Source of the DNA: Elysia marginata
Taxonomy: Eukaryota > Mollusca > Gastropoda > Plakobranchidae
DNA: 29,780 bases
Direction of reading: 5' to 3'
Assembly (NCBI GenBank): GCA_019649035.1
Contig: BMAT01009902.1
Span: 39,460-69,239, forward strand
Shown here: piece after piece, positions 10,401 to 25,400 of the stretch
Numbering within the stretch: position 1 is the first letter of the stretch
How the letters are laid out: the number at the start of each line of letters is the position of its first letter
Notes under the pieces: model-generated
The model's database searches: none
What the model saw: the letters and a program-made list of their open reading frames with translations, nothing else
What the model was told of the DNA's origin: nothing
Translations under genes and position numbers: made by a program

Positions 10401-13400
10401 TGCATGGTTTTATCAGCGCTTATAATGAAACCAATGGTATTAATTTCATATTGAAGATAATAAAGTTATTGGTAAGGATTACACGGAGTAGAAGGGGTTC
10501 GTGAATCAGGCAAAAGAGAGGGACAATATGAACACATGTGGTAAAGTAAGTGACTCTTAAAGGGAGGCGGTGATATTGATACAATGTAGCTACGAAGAAA
10601 CTAGAGAGAGAAGATAGAAAGATGAGCAAAAGGAGGGTTTGTGCACAATGGAAAAGCTATACAATAGGGTTGTTGTTCTCCTTTTAAAAGTTAATCATGA
10701 GTGATCCATGAATGGCGATACGCAGTCTGCTCACAACAGTCTCTCGTTTTCTGTTCAGTCTTTCGACAGAAACTAGTTTCTCTAATTTCATGAAGTTTAT
10801 TGTTGACTTCAGTATCCCAGTCCGTCTGCCACAATTGTTCAAGATGTGTGTTTACTTTGGGTTTTAGGTCGGACCAGATGACCTGTTTATGACCAGGCAT
10901 TTCCTGATTGAGCGCTTATTTAGCAAGTTCATCCACTTTCTCATTTCTGGGTATTCCTACATGAGAAGGGATCCATACCAGGACGACTTTTGCCCAGTGA
11001 GATATTTTCGCTAAAAGGTTATAGATGCCAGCAACATTTTTATTCTTTAAAATTTTCCTTGTAGGGCCTGCATGGCCGAGAGGCTGTCAGTATATATTAC
11101 AGATCCTAAAATTCTTTTTCGTTTAAAATATTTGAGTGCTAAAATGATACCCTCTAGTTCAGCGTTAAAAAATAGTGTCGGTTCTGGGTACCAAGATCTT
11201 TTGGGTAGAAGGAAGCAGCTGCTAACTTCTCTCTTTTTGGGCAATAAGTGAAGGCCTCATTATAAGCGAGATGTTTTTCTCGCAGTTGAGCAAATTCTTG
11301 TCGAAAAACCATTTCGCTAGTATCTTCTTTTTTAAGTGATGTTAGGGAAAGATCAAAGGTTATGTTGTGCTCTTCCCATGAGGCAAGATTTCTTTCATAT
11401 CGATCGTCTATTTGTTTAGGATCAATTTCTGGATTTAGAATATGGGGAAGTGTTCTTGTTCCGAAAGGTGGGATCATATTGGACCTAGCGAAGAGTTCGG
11501 GCGATGCGGCATTTGATATTGAATTGTATGAATGAGATAGAGAGAAAACCAAAAGTTATATAAATCTGATTCCCTTTTGGCGCAGATGCTTCATAGCAAC
11601 AATCTGAATGGGCTTTCTTTGTTCTCCAAATTACTGCTGACCTGCCACTTTGTGTGTCTTTGGAGTCGAAAAGTGGGAGGCGTAAGAGCCAAGTAGTACT
11701 TTTTATTCATCATTTAAAATAATTTCATTTCTGATAAATGGCGGTTTAAATCGTATTCAGAATCAGGTTGCACTAAATTATTACGAAAAGCGGCAAAAAC
11801 GAAAATGCAACATTTTAGTCCTAAAGCTGCTAAAAGTCATCAGAATCCACAATATTCTCGGTCATGTTATATAAATGTATGCCTGAAGTTGTGTATACTA
11901 CAGACCTACATATAACATGGTTTAGATTTAAGGATTGAAAAGAATATAGCAATCTATATCTGATCATTGTAGATGCATTTTTACTAAACAGGTCTAGTGT
12001 TTTGTTAGAATCATGTATGTAAATGTATAATGTAAACAAAGCCTCGTTTTGTCGCTGGTATTCCTGTAGCTACATATCTGATCTCAACGATAAATAACTA
12101 ATAGACAAATATAACAAGAGGCAGGCGAGAGAGCTTTGGAAAAGAGGTCAGATATAGTAGTGGTTCTATGGAATGCGCAGCATATAGAAGACCCGCGGTT
12201 GGTCGCCCTATTCACTTTCTTCATATTAAAGCCGAATACAGCCCCACTTACTGATTAAGTCATTTATTTCTTTTACTAGTCACAAAAACAAACTACTGGT
12301 TGACCAAACTCCACCTACCTGTCACCTTCTGACAGTGCTCATGAGTTATGGTTTGAGAACCGTCCAAGTTCTTCAGAGAGACCGTTTCCATGTCCGGGCT
12401 TACCCCAACGACAACGACATAGACATACGGGAGCAAGGTCCAGGGCTCAGCCAGGTGGACAAAGTACTGACTGGTCCAGAGATGGTCAGCTAGCAAGGTC
12501 ACAGTACATGGGTTATCTCCCCCTGGAGTCAAGGGAAATCAGAAACCAGATCAGAACAGACACGGCCAGTGGTGTTAAATATTTTAAACGATGTCTGTAA
12601 CCAGTGGCTATTAAATCAACTAACAACCATTGCAAGCTTTTAGAGGTTCAATGGATTTATCTTTCTTTGCCTTTTTGGTATTCCATGGAAACATCTGCTG
12701 ATCATAGAAATGGTTTTGATTAGAACTAACTATAACTTTTCTTGCGACAACGCAGTTTTCAATTTATAAAGAATGTGGTCCGAAAAGCAAATCCACAGGA
12801 GTAGAAAATTGTACCGAAGTCAAAAATGCTATTTGTAATAAACAGTCTAACCAAATGAAGAGCGTGATTGTCTCGAGATTTCTGCAGGTGGTAAGCTTTG
12901 TATGGTTTTGGAAGAAACCCTTTGAGATTACTGTTTTGTTGCTTTAAAATATTTCGAATTTTTTAAACGAAAGCGTTAGGTTTTTCATACATTTCTATAA
13001 ATGTCTTTTTAAAAAATATATTTTTCCATTAAACAATGGCGAGTGTAAATCATAGACGTGTGTGAAACCTTTTTATTACCTCTCTATGTAAATGTCTTGA
13101 CAGGCAGTATTAGTTTTTTTGGTGTTTTTTTTTCGAAATAAATTCTTATACATTATAATTATATGTATTTAGGAACACGCTTGCCACACTTAGGATGATG
13201 TGTATGTTCTCTGAGCCTCCTATGTACCACTGGCTGCAGTTCACTCACCTGTTCCACCTAGCCTGGCATACAGGTAGAATGGTTTAGAGCCGGTCACATG
13301 ACGGAAGCCGCTAGCGCGCAGCTCCAGGTCAAAGGTATCCCCGGCTTTGAGTAGGATTACGTCATAAGAATCGAGATTGGAATCCGCCCTTGGAACCTTC

Positions 13401-16400
13401 AATGTCGGAATAAAGTTAGGCTGTAATTGATGTCTATTTTGCTAAACTTCAGTTTCGATTAGGTTTTTTTTCATTCGTTTTAAAATAGTTTTAAAGTTCT
13501 TTTGTGACGATGGTTTTTTTTCGGTTTTGAAAGCGTTTAAAAGATTTTAAAAATCATAGAAAAATGTTGTTTTTTTACTTCAATGGAAATAACTGAGTTG
13601 TGTTTTAATTTTAAAAACCAGCTGAACTTATAGATGCCATTTTCTCATAAAAAGTTGTATAATACAACACGGTTGGTTTTTAAGTTTATTCGAAGCTTTC
13701 GTGCCAAAGAGGCTCTTGGCAATAATATAATAAAGTTATTTTCTGATTCTTAATGAATATCTTGTGTTTAAACAATGTCTCGATTTAACTGACATGAATT
13801 TAATAAATACCTGCAGTTCGTTATTTTTAAACTGTTACGTAAGGTTTACATCGCCAAAATCTTCCTAAAACAACAAGAAGATACAGTGTCAACCACCAAA
13901 GATAAACTGTTTAGAACAATGTCAAAAGCTTATCATGACCTAGGTTTGCCCATATGCCAGGCAATCAGGATAAATGAGGAGCAACCAGCTTGACAAGTTT
14001 TGAATTAGAGGTTTTTAAATGCTAAAATTGGCTTATTCATAAACCATTCTTATTTGATGCAAAAAGAAATTGGCTAGAAACAATAGAGTTAAACATTTTT
14101 CAACTCCGCAAAGAGCAAAAAAATAGACTTAAAGAGAATGTCAAAGCCTCAATATGTCAAAAATGTCATTTATGCCCGAAATCACTGAGGGGAGAGGAAT
14201 ATGAAACTCATTTGTTTACACAAATGATTAGGTTTTTCCTCTTCCAAATGCAGCAGGGAAATAGATATGCATCATCTAAACATTAGATAACCGCAGCTTT
14301 GTTGATAATAGTAAAAAAGTGAGTTGGTCACAGTGAAAAGAAACGACAACTTATACGAAAGCGCAAAAAATTAGGGACATGGATACGTGATAAAGAAGAC
14401 ATAAAGAGTCTGTATACCTTAAAAAGTTTTTTAAAAAGTTTAGATGAATAATCTCAAACGTGAGATAAAATATATATGCTACCAGGTGCCAATTCTCTTC
14501 TACAACTGCTGTATATAGGCCCTATCTCAAACGGCAGAGGAAAAGACAAATTCATACAGATGACTACTTGAAGAGTACCTAAAATCAGGTACAAAGTAAA
14601 GATAACATAGAAGTCATTGTAGAGAAAACACAACAATTGCAAACACCATTTCTCCATTCACACCTTGGAAAGTCGATATTGTCTCTTTTGGTACGTACTA
14701 ACACGAGACAATGAATGAATGATATCCAGCAATTGTTGAATACTTTGTACCCCAAGGAAATTTTGAGAATAAGACCCCAAACAACTCTACCAGTTGCTTT
14801 AAACCATAGCCTTTCTTGATTTTAATGAGAAAACAAAATGGCCTTGAAGCCTAAAAGACATCGCCCAGCACAGACAAATCGGACACAACTTTCAATGAAG
14901 ATACAAGAAGCTGCCAAGGCGTCCCTGTCAGAGGACTGAGACGCGGAAAGCCATAGTAATAATTAAGTAAATTCCTGAGTCCAGAGCGTTGCAATTGTGC
15001 TGCTAGTGTGTTCCCAGCCTTACCGTCACCCTTGTGTCGTTATACACGGCTACACAAGTAAAGATATCCTTCACATTATACCCCAAAGGCATCGAGGGAA
15101 AAGTCACATAGTTCGTGCCGACTTGGGAAGTGGACAAAACGTGTTCAAATGTGACGTCATATGACCTGTTTACCAAGGGCTGGGGAGATTAGACAGTTTT
15201 CTTAATCTTAGAGGTTAAAGATGAGTTTAAAATAGAAATGTTTAGAAGGAATTAAAACCTTTTTAGGTCTAGTAGTTTTAACGGTAGAAATTTAGCTTCA
15301 AATATTTTTTAAGCTAGTTCCGTTCTATTGATATTTAAATAGACTCTACACCACCGTTTTGTTTCTTCATTCATGAGAAAAATGGACACAAATTCTATTG
15401 AGAATAAGAGTTTAGATTGGACATAAAAAATACATTACGCTAGATGATGCATAATGTCGATGTGAACAACGCTGGCGATAAAAACAAAATTGAAAGGAGA
15501 TGACTTATAATTGAGTTCATTATTTTTCAAAATGTTCCATAAAGATGCGTATTTTTTTTTTTTGCAAATCTAGAAAAAGTTGCTTATAATGTGCTCTCAA
15601 TGGGTTTAAACCTTGCATCCGACGAAGAAAGTGTCCAGTGCTATAACAATAACATTTTTGGGAAAAGTTTCTCACACAGAGGTGAAAATTTGTTGGCTAT
15701 TTTGCCAGATCGAGAATCAAAAGTATTTTACACGCTGGAAAAAATAATTCACCTCACAAACTCTCAATGTACCTTTCTCTCTGAAATGAATGCACCCACT
15801 GCTTGACTGGCGTGTACAAACGGAGCTCTGGTGTAGCCACTCAAATAGTCAATGTAGAAAGGTTGTGATTGGTCAGTTATACTGGCTGAGAAGGTCACCC
15901 AAGGCCTGGTGAAGTCAAATATCATAGGTCAGAGTTTAAAGGGACAGGAAGTAAATAAATAAAAAGCTTATCTAATTTTTTCCTATTTAATATATGTAGG
16001 TATATAACAAACAGAGCGTCCAATATTCAAGCACTTTCATTTCAATGCTATCAATGGCTTTATTATCTGCCAATTAAATTTACTGTTCAGTCTATAATAT
16101 CTAAATACCAATGTACCTACTTAAGAATAATTTCATGCTTATTATATATCGGGTGGCGAAAGAAAACGTCCTCAAATTTTTCATCCTATAACTTTATACC
16201 TGTTTATGCTATTCACATGAAAATAGACACATAGTTCGACAAGTTACTTGTGTCAAAGCGTGAGAAGTTTTAAGGATCTGAATTTTATGGTTTAGAAGTT
16301 ATTTTACTTTAGGTAACACGTACCTCAGATGTGAAAAAGTCCCTGAAACTCCAAGGCAATCAGTTTTTCAAGTGATCTGTAAAACCTTCCAGCTGAACAA

Positions 16401-19400
16401 CGGCTCTAACTCTTTTGCGCTATGTTGCGATTGACTTTCTAACTTCCACAATACCTTTTTGTCACCAGCACTCCTTTATCCTTGTTTCAGTTTTTTTCAA
16501 TGAAGGGAATCGACCGTCCCATGTAGACCCTCTCAGCAAGCGAGTCCCACGTTGCATAGTCCATCGGATTCAGATCTAGAGATTGTGGTAGCCAGTCATC
16601 TTCGGCAATGAAATCGACTACTTGGTCTATGAGAAATTGTTGGGTTACACAACTTGTGTGCGCAGTAGCACCGTCTTGTTGCATAACAAAGTCCACTTAA
16701 GGATAAAGTTTGTGAGGAGGGACCTTTTTTTTTTAATAGAGAAATGTAACCCTTTGAATTGGCCTTCAAAGTTTTTGAATCAAGGAAAATTATCTCGGTT
16801 TTGCCATTCCAGCACACACCAAAAAAACCATGACTTTTTGTGAAAACCAATTCTTTTTGTAGCAAAGCCGTTGCAAAGGTATGTCACACTTTTTTCTTCC
16901 TTAGACAACGCCATTTTGTTTATTTTTGACTATCTATAGAGGAAAGTCTTTTCCATCTGCGAAGATAATTGGCTTGACATATTCATAGGTAAATCTGTTC
17001 AGAAAGCGCCGCGATCGAGCCTTACTTTCTCTTCACACTTTCCGGTTTTCTGCTAATCTGAATTCGTTTGTAGGTCTTTAATTTCAGTACCATTTTACAA
17101 TTCCTTGTACAAGTCGTTAGCGTTGTGCTCCCGGGGTGCGAGGCGCGGATTGCAAAACAGCTTTGGTGCGAAGGTCGATGTGTGTTTTTCATGAGTTTCG
17201 GTAACTTTTTTTAAACGACTGTTCTTTACTTATCGATCAATGGATTTCATTGATATTTAGCGTGGTATTGTCGTAATAGCTGATTCACTATATACCTAAG
17301 TTATAATTATGAAAATTGCACAAAGACTGTCAGAGATATGGTGCTCCAAAGTTGAGGACGTTTTTATTTGGGCTACCCGATTATATACTTATCTTCTTTT
17401 CTATCCATATCGATGATCTTTCTAATACGGCGTGCAATGCTTGTCAGTGAATTAGAATTGTCAACCTTTTCGCAAATTGATTTATCTATTGGTCTAACTA
17501 TAACCAAAATGTATATGGGTAATTAATTCTACAATCCTATGTATTTTAATTTGTTTGGTACCATGGTTGATATTGAAACCCTCCAATACTGAAGGTAGCT
17601 TTCGCCTCTCCACCAGAGGCTGCAACATCAAGATGCGCTGTATTGTTTCCAGAAGAACCAATACCTGGATTTTGAGACACGAGTATAAAAGAAACTAATT
17701 GTCACAGATATTGTAGGAAATTCAAAAGTTTTTTCAGATTAGACGACTTAAAGAAAATGAAACTATTCGACATAAGACACATAATCTCATTGTGTAATAA
17801 ACCTCGGAATACTAAGTCAAGTGCACTCTAGATGCATTTCCTTACATATATTTTTTACTTTTTTTTCTAATTAAAGAAAAAGACAGAGTTCGGAGATATA
17901 GCCAATCGGGGTGCGATGAGCATGAGTTATTAAGTAATGACGATAATATTGGCCTTATCTCAGTGGCACATTAGTGATTTGATGCTAAAGCATTTTATGT
18001 CATTGATTAATTTTTGGGTTTAACTTTTTGAAGTCGTTGATATATGTAGTGGAGGTGGGGCTATATTAAGTGTTGTTGTTATTGTTTATTATTGTAAATA
18101 CCAAGACTGACGTCGCCTAGGGACGGGTAGGCCAGTCTGGACTCCGACACAGCGGAAGTGGAGACAGGTAGAAGCAAGCTAGAGCTGATGGTCGTGAGGT
18201 CAGGGTGCCACACGGTCAAGGTCGCGAGTAGGGGTTGTGTAGAGCGCACCAATAAACTACGCTTCTGTGTACCTGTATAGGAGTGTGTTGTATTTAGAAT
18301 TTCTGTGACCAAATCCAAATTACTGACAAATAGTAAAAAAACATTCAAAAACGCTTGGCTCATGAATCAGCAAATACGCATTATGTATTATTAAATGACC
18401 CAACATGAATTGATCCTTGAAACAATAACAGCAAAAACTTTTACAAGGAAAATAAAAGATGTCTTCAGTTGTTTTAACAGTGTTTGGCTGCTTGTTTTCG
18501 TTTATGATAGGCTACAGTTTACGACAATGTCGATTTGTAATGCTCCAACTGACCTATGGTCATCCTATATTGTAGTCCCTCCTGACCGAGAAAGTTGTCT
18601 TGCTCTATCTGACCTCCCGGGTTAAAAGACATCTCCACGGTGATCCACCCTGTCTGAGAATAGGCGTGGCTAGCGCTAAGGAGGGCGGAGCTTGTCACAG
18701 AAAGGGTTGAGCTTGGCAGAGCCGCTAGGTAGACGTGTTTGTACTCGGGGATAACTGGCAGTTGGTGCGGTGAAAGAAGGAGATCGGAGAAAGAGAGAGA
18801 AACAAGGAGAGTGGAAAAGTTGTAAAATGTTTGAGCACTGTCAACAGGTTGTAGGTTCCACATTTGTTCATTCATAATGACATTGTTTTGTGATATAATT
18901 AGTTTAAAATTTAATTTGTTATAGTAGTACTGAAAAACAAGTCTTTCTGCTTAAGATCTCTCCAACAACAACTGAATCAAAGGCATAACTAATAGCATTC
19001 GAGTTTACTTGTGAGGGTTTATGTTGCGCCAATATTCATTTCTATTATCTCACTACAAATATAGGAATCGCCTCATGTAATATAATATTGCCTTTGATAA
19101 TGATAATAATAAACAGTATTTTTATTGCGCCCAACTCCAGAACTCCAGGCGTTAGGCGTTTTAAATCAAAGCCAAAAGCAACCGGTAATCAAAAAAGAAA
19201 TTACACATTTATCTATATATATCCTTAACACAGGTTCCATGACATGTTCTGAATGTCCAGTTCACATAATCTTACAGCTACACATCACACCCACCCGGCA
19301 AAAATGCACCAAACGCCTCAGAGCTGCATTCAACACTGCGAAACTTAGGCATGACTTCCACCGTCAGTGGTCTGAAGTAGTGCTAAAAATAAACTGAAGA

Positions 19401-22400
19401 CACATGTCTGCCTTGCTGGGAACAGCAACGAGAATTGGCAGCAGTTCCAGACGATTGTCACCAAGACTGCAAAGAGAAAACGGTAGAGGATTTCCGAGAC
19501 GCCTTGATCGTAGTCCTGTCCAAAAAACAAGATCAACAGATTAGACTGTGGAGACTTGAGGCATCTTCCTTCAATCTATGGCAATCCAGATATTCGCTAG
19601 AGTCATCTTAAACAGACTCATCACGCTGTCAGAAGCCAACCTGCCTGATGCCCTGTCTGGATTATCCTGTTAGCAGCACGGTGGACATAACATTTACAGT
19701 GAGGCAAATTCAAGAGAAGTACTTAAAGTAGAACCTTGATTTCTATTTTGCCTTTATATGGCTAATACGTTTGATAAAGTTAGCAGGAAAGCCGTTTGGA
19801 CATTACTCGTCCGCCATGGTTGTCCACGCAAGTTCATTCAAATCATCCGGCTCTACATTGATGGTATGACCTCGGAAGTGCTCTCCAGTGGTGACCAGTC
19901 ATGCCCTTTCAACATCTTCGATGGGTAAAACTAGGCTGTGTCCTTGCGCCAGTCCTGTTCAATTTGGTCTTCACCTGTTTACTCAGTCAAGCAGCCCAAC
20001 AGAGTGAAGCGTTTCCTTTATGACGAGATTCTGTCAGCGCACACTGACTGTAAAAACAAAGACGTGCACGAGCCTCCTCCAGGAACCTTGTTTTTTCAGT
20101 TTTTCAGATGACTGTGCGTTGATGGCTCATAAGTCAGACGATCTGTAGACCATATTGGAAAAGTTATCTGAGGCATTAAAACACTTTTGTGTCGCTGTCA
20201 GCTTGAGGAAAACTGAATTGCTAATTCAAGAAGCACACGCCTTCAACGCTCTTCAGCCAACCATCATCATAGGTTGCAAAAAGCTTATAATGGTCGAAAG
20301 CTTCACATATCTAGGAAGCGTCATGTCAATCGACGGTTTCCTGGACAGAGATCCCTATCACTATCAGCAAGCCAGTCGCTGGGCCTACTCCACGACAGAG
20401 TTTTAAACAAAACTCAAGGTATACTACGTCGTTGTCCTCTCATCACTAACGTATGGCGATGTAGCTAAGACTAATAACGACGACACCTGAAACAGATGGA
20501 GAAGTTCTACCAACGTACTCTACGCTCCATCCTTGGCATGAAGTGGTAGAACTGGGTCACCAAACTAAAAGACTTAGATAGAACCAAGTTTGCACCCATC
20601 GAGGTAATGCTTCTGTGGACTTGACTACGTCGATCTGGCCATGTGATCCTGATAAAGGACCACTGCATTCCAAAACAGCTTCTGTTCTATGATCTAAGAC
20701 AAGGGCATAGAAAGCGGGACCGCCCTTGAATCTGGCACACAGATGGCCTGAAAGACAGTCTAAAGTGTACCGAAATTACGCCTACTCAGTTTGTTTGCAC
20801 AGCAAAAGACAGGCAGCAATTACTTGCTCAGACTAGGAAAGCATCGGCCTCGATGGAAGATCAAGACAACCTGGTCCAGACCACACAAGAGCGTCACCAC
20901 AGGGTAGCGCCTGAGCTGCAACAACAGCGGAATCGAAGAGAGTGTGTTCAGCATGGATGAAGAGCTCATTAGTGTCATTCTTAAGATCGAGAGACCACTA
21001 CCCCCGAGTCAGTCTACCAGTCTTGCAGCTAGTCAAACAGTCCATATTGTTATCAATGTCTTACCTTTTTGACAGATGGCCTCTACCCGAGTCGTGTCTG
21101 CCTGTTCCGTCCACTTCCAGTTGGAAATTCCGGCCATTACTGCCACTGTCCTTGAATTGATACCTGACACAGTTCCTGGCAGGCAATGGCGATATTGTTT
21201 TAATTTCAGTCGATGAAGTTATACTGCAAACAGTTTACACATCTCATCAAAAACTTTATTCGAACTAGTGACTTGGCTACTTAGTTCATGTAAAAGATTA
21301 GCAAAGAAGCAAAGAAGCTCCTGTAGAAGTTGTGAAAACAGTTTGTAAGATGCTTAAGACTGACGGCTGTTAAAATGATGAAGCAGGCGATCTTCTTATA
21401 AAAGCAAATTGTAAAGTACTGCAGTTTTTCTGATAAAAAAGTGAAATCTCAAGTTTCAGGTTTGGTCGTAATCAGATTATTTATCTAAAACTCGGTGTTC
21501 CCTACCCGCAGCATTGGCTAAAGTTTCTATTAGCCAGTCCGTGGCATCGACTTGGTCACCAGTGCTGAGCCATCGGAACTTATCATCTGGCGGAGACTTA
21601 GTTACACCGAGAGCAATGTTGACATCAGAACCTAGTTCGCGGGCCACAGAAAATAAACCATGATTTAGAAAGAATGATGTTTGGTAGGATGCATAGTCAA
21701 AATGCTGTCTGCTGACGTAGCGCACAAAACATTTTTCCTAAGACTGGACGATAACTCAGACCGACTTTGTCTTGTTTCATTCTAAGGACCCACCCAACAA
21801 GTTTATAAACTGAGTGCGGCAGAACAGTCATGCGGACATGCCTATTGAAACCTCTCGGTTTGGAGGAACTACATTGTTTTTTCTTTAAATATTTTTGTCA
21901 TTGAAGATATTGGTTACGGCTCTGGTCTTCGAGTTATTGTTTTGAAGTTGTCTAGCCATTAGTTTAAGCATTAATATATTTTAATTATCAGATCGGCATC
22001 AAATCATAATTTGACTAGGCCTTATGAGTCAATAAGGCTACGGAAGAAAAACCTTTTATAAGCAATGTAGGCACACCACAAGGAGATAGCCTAAGTCCAG
22101 TCTTGTTCATAATCTACTTAGAGCATGCATTAAGAGATATACGAACCAACATCTCTCCGCCTACAGACATAGAAAGGCTTCTGCCAAGAGAGGTTGCATA
22201 CGCCGACGATGTAGACTTTGTTTCACTGGAATTCGTCAAGTAGAAGAGGTACAAAAAGCTCTCGAAAGGCACAGACTCTTTGTCAATGTGGACAAAACAG
22301 ATTTCACGACGCTGGGGAGAAACTAAGAAAGTGGGATCACTCATTGGAGACAAAGAAGATGTTGAGAGAAGAAAGCAACTGTCCACCGCTGCACTGCTAA

Positions 22401-25400
22401 AGCTTAAAAACATCTGGATAGGAGGTGACAAAATAAAGAGAGACACTAAAATTAAACTATACCGGGCACTTGTTAAATCAATACTCATATACAACTGTGG
22501 CACATGGGCACTCACACAAACTGAAGAGGATAAATTAGACGCCTTCCATCAAAAACAACTGAAACAAATCTTCAATATAAAATATCCAGTTAAGATAAGA
22601 AAAAACTAATCACTATACAAAAAATGCAACGAAAAACATCTTTCATTGCACATCGAGGAAAGCCGGTGGCGCCTTTTCGGACATATCTTGAGAAGAGATA
22701 TAGAAATTGCAGCCAACAAATCTATTGAGGCATACTTTGTTCGCAAAGGCGGGAAGTTTCTAGGAAGGCCAATAACAACACTACCGAACGTCCTCAACAA
22801 GTATCTCTCTCGCTTACCAACAGGCGAATTTAGACTAAAGACCAACGAAGATCTCGACCACCTGAGATAAATTGCACAAGACAAACGACAGTGGGAAGGG
22901 CTCACCACGAAAATCCGAGAAGCAGCCGAGGCGTCCAGGTCGGAGGACTAGACACGGAAGGCGATAGTTCAGGTCAGGTTATGAGTCAAAACTTCAAGAA
23001 TATGTCAAAACTTGATCCTATGTTTGATATTGAACGCTTTCCTTTATTCTTTTCTGAGATACTGGAAGCGTCTCTTAAACAACATCGCCCGCTAGGGTTG
23101 ATTATCATAATGGTTGCCTCACCTTTTATGACGTGCTTACCGAAATCGCTTAGTCTATTCAATAGAAGTCCTTGTATTTTGATTGTTACGACTGCATGCT
23201 CTCCTAACACCTAGGACAGGAGCACAGTAGAGTTTTTCTTTTCTTTTTTTTTAGCTTCAGGGTTAGAAATTCGGCCGAATGTTTTGACCGTTTATCATAA
23301 TTATGATCTTTCTTGGGATTGATAAGATCCCCTTAGGGCGACCTATCTTTTGTTTGTTGGGCAAGGTTTTCTGTAAAACAACACCGGCATTCAGTAGCCC
23401 AGTCTTGTATTGTGTCTGACCGTGTTTAAACATTACTATGCAAGAGGTTTGGGAGCCAAGAGTTTTAAAACTATTTGCCATAATATGGCAGAATATAACC
23501 CAGACGCTCTACGGCTAATGTGATATATCTCTTGTACAAATATGCCTAACAATCATGGGTGGTTATAAAAGTAAATACTTATGACGCATGTTTTCGGGTG
23601 TTACCCATGGTTTAATAAAGCAATACTGATAGAGGGATTCAAGGAAGATAAAAATTGTGAAGAGTGTATGGAAAGCTGGCCCTCGTAGAGGTTAAACCCT
23701 TGCTGAACCTCGAACCTTCGATAATGTGAAAGAAGAAGGCTACTGAATGATATACATCATGCTGTCAAATTTGGCAACAGTTGCTGCTAACTTGAAAGTG
23801 AAAATTGGTAATATAATGGTGGTTTCTTTTGAAATTCTAACCTCAAATAAATTCACACCAACCTTTGCATCATTTACTTACAAGATTGTTGCTTTGACTA
23901 AAAGGGGACCGAATTAGTACTCAAAATAACTGACTCACTCAGTAGTAAACCACTGAGGTACTCACTAAAACTCATTCCAGCAAACAGCGTAATGAATTTT
24001 TTCAAGTTCGCTGTATTAGGTTCCACCAGAAAGGCGCCCATGTCTTCACAACGTTCCTGCTCTCATAGATAAAAAAAAAACAAAGAAGAAAATATCTTAT
24101 CAGTCTTACAAGGGCTTAGATTCACAATCTGAACTTAGGTCGTTTATTATCTTGCTTGAGATCTTCCTCATCCTTGAGTTTAAAAAGCAAATAGAGAATG
24201 TTATTATAATTTCTTCTAACCGTTACTTTAAAAATACCTAACCATGTCAGAATTGCTTCAAAGTACGTATTTTTAAAAAATTGAAAAAATTGTTGAAAAC
24301 ATATTTGCGTATTCAACTCTTAATTAGCAAATCTTATAATCTTCGAATACAAAAACTTTCTGCAGCGACCTGAAGACTGTAATCGGTATTCAAATAACAA
24401 AGAAAGTTCTTTATGCCGCGTTATATTATTCGTTTTTTATCTAAAAGAAAAATGCCTTTGCTCTTAGCCTCCCATCACTCAACCCACACCCTCTCTTCAA
24501 AAAAAGAACGCGTTGTCTTTATTGAGCGGTCCAACTCTCGCGTTCATGAATACAATTTTAGACAAACATTATTTTCTATTTTTAATGAAACAACAACAAA
24601 CTTAGCTAAGTGGAATAATATTTTTTATAAAGTTCTTTGTTTACGTTATTACAATGAGATAAAAAAAATTGCCACAAACAATACATGCAGATCTGAAATC
24701 AAACAAGGTAATTGATCTTTCCGTTCAGACTAACTTGTATTTCTACTTTATACTTCTACGGTAGATTAAAAGAATCAATAATTATTGATTAATCTATAGA
24801 TATTGGGATAACCAGCACACATTGATCTGTAACAGAATAGTTAACAATGCGCTTCATGTCTGGAATTATAATAGGTCGGCAACGGCCTGCTCACTGAAAA
24901 TTCGTTTACAGGGTAAACTATAGAGGAAACTTTTTGTATTGAGCAAATTAACTTCAAAGAAAAACTGCAATAGGACGTTTGTTATATTGAACGAATAAAA
25001 GGCCACAGAAATACCTCAAGCTTTGCAGGCGAGCAAATATGGAAAGAACCGTTCAATTCCAATTTCTTAAAGCTGTTCGGTTTAAGTTTGCTAAGGAGTT
25101 TAAATTGACAAATAATGTTTAACAAGCAGTTCGTAACAAAATGGCGTCGCTTATTTCTGCGTCTCAAACAAACTGCTGCGTAGATAAGAAAAACAAGAGA
25201 CTGCTGTGGTCCGATGGTAGATGTTTGACTTTGAAATCAAGAGATTCTGGAGTTGGAATTTTACATTAAAACAACGTCCATAAATTTTCAAGCTGTGTAA
25301 GTCGGCAGGAGAGTTTAAATGTTGGATTGAGCCCGTTTACAGCAAATAAATCTCAGTTTTTCATGTCTTCAACAAGCCCATGAGAAAGAAAGGCATCGGG

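Noticed and set aside
18395..18625. 76-residue + strand open frame over exon 5
   Set aside because: It overlaps a supported exon on the other strand and has no motif.
24413..24715. 100-residue + strand open frame
   Set aside because: No recognisable domain, no splice or codon signal, and it lies inside an intron of the minus-strand gene.
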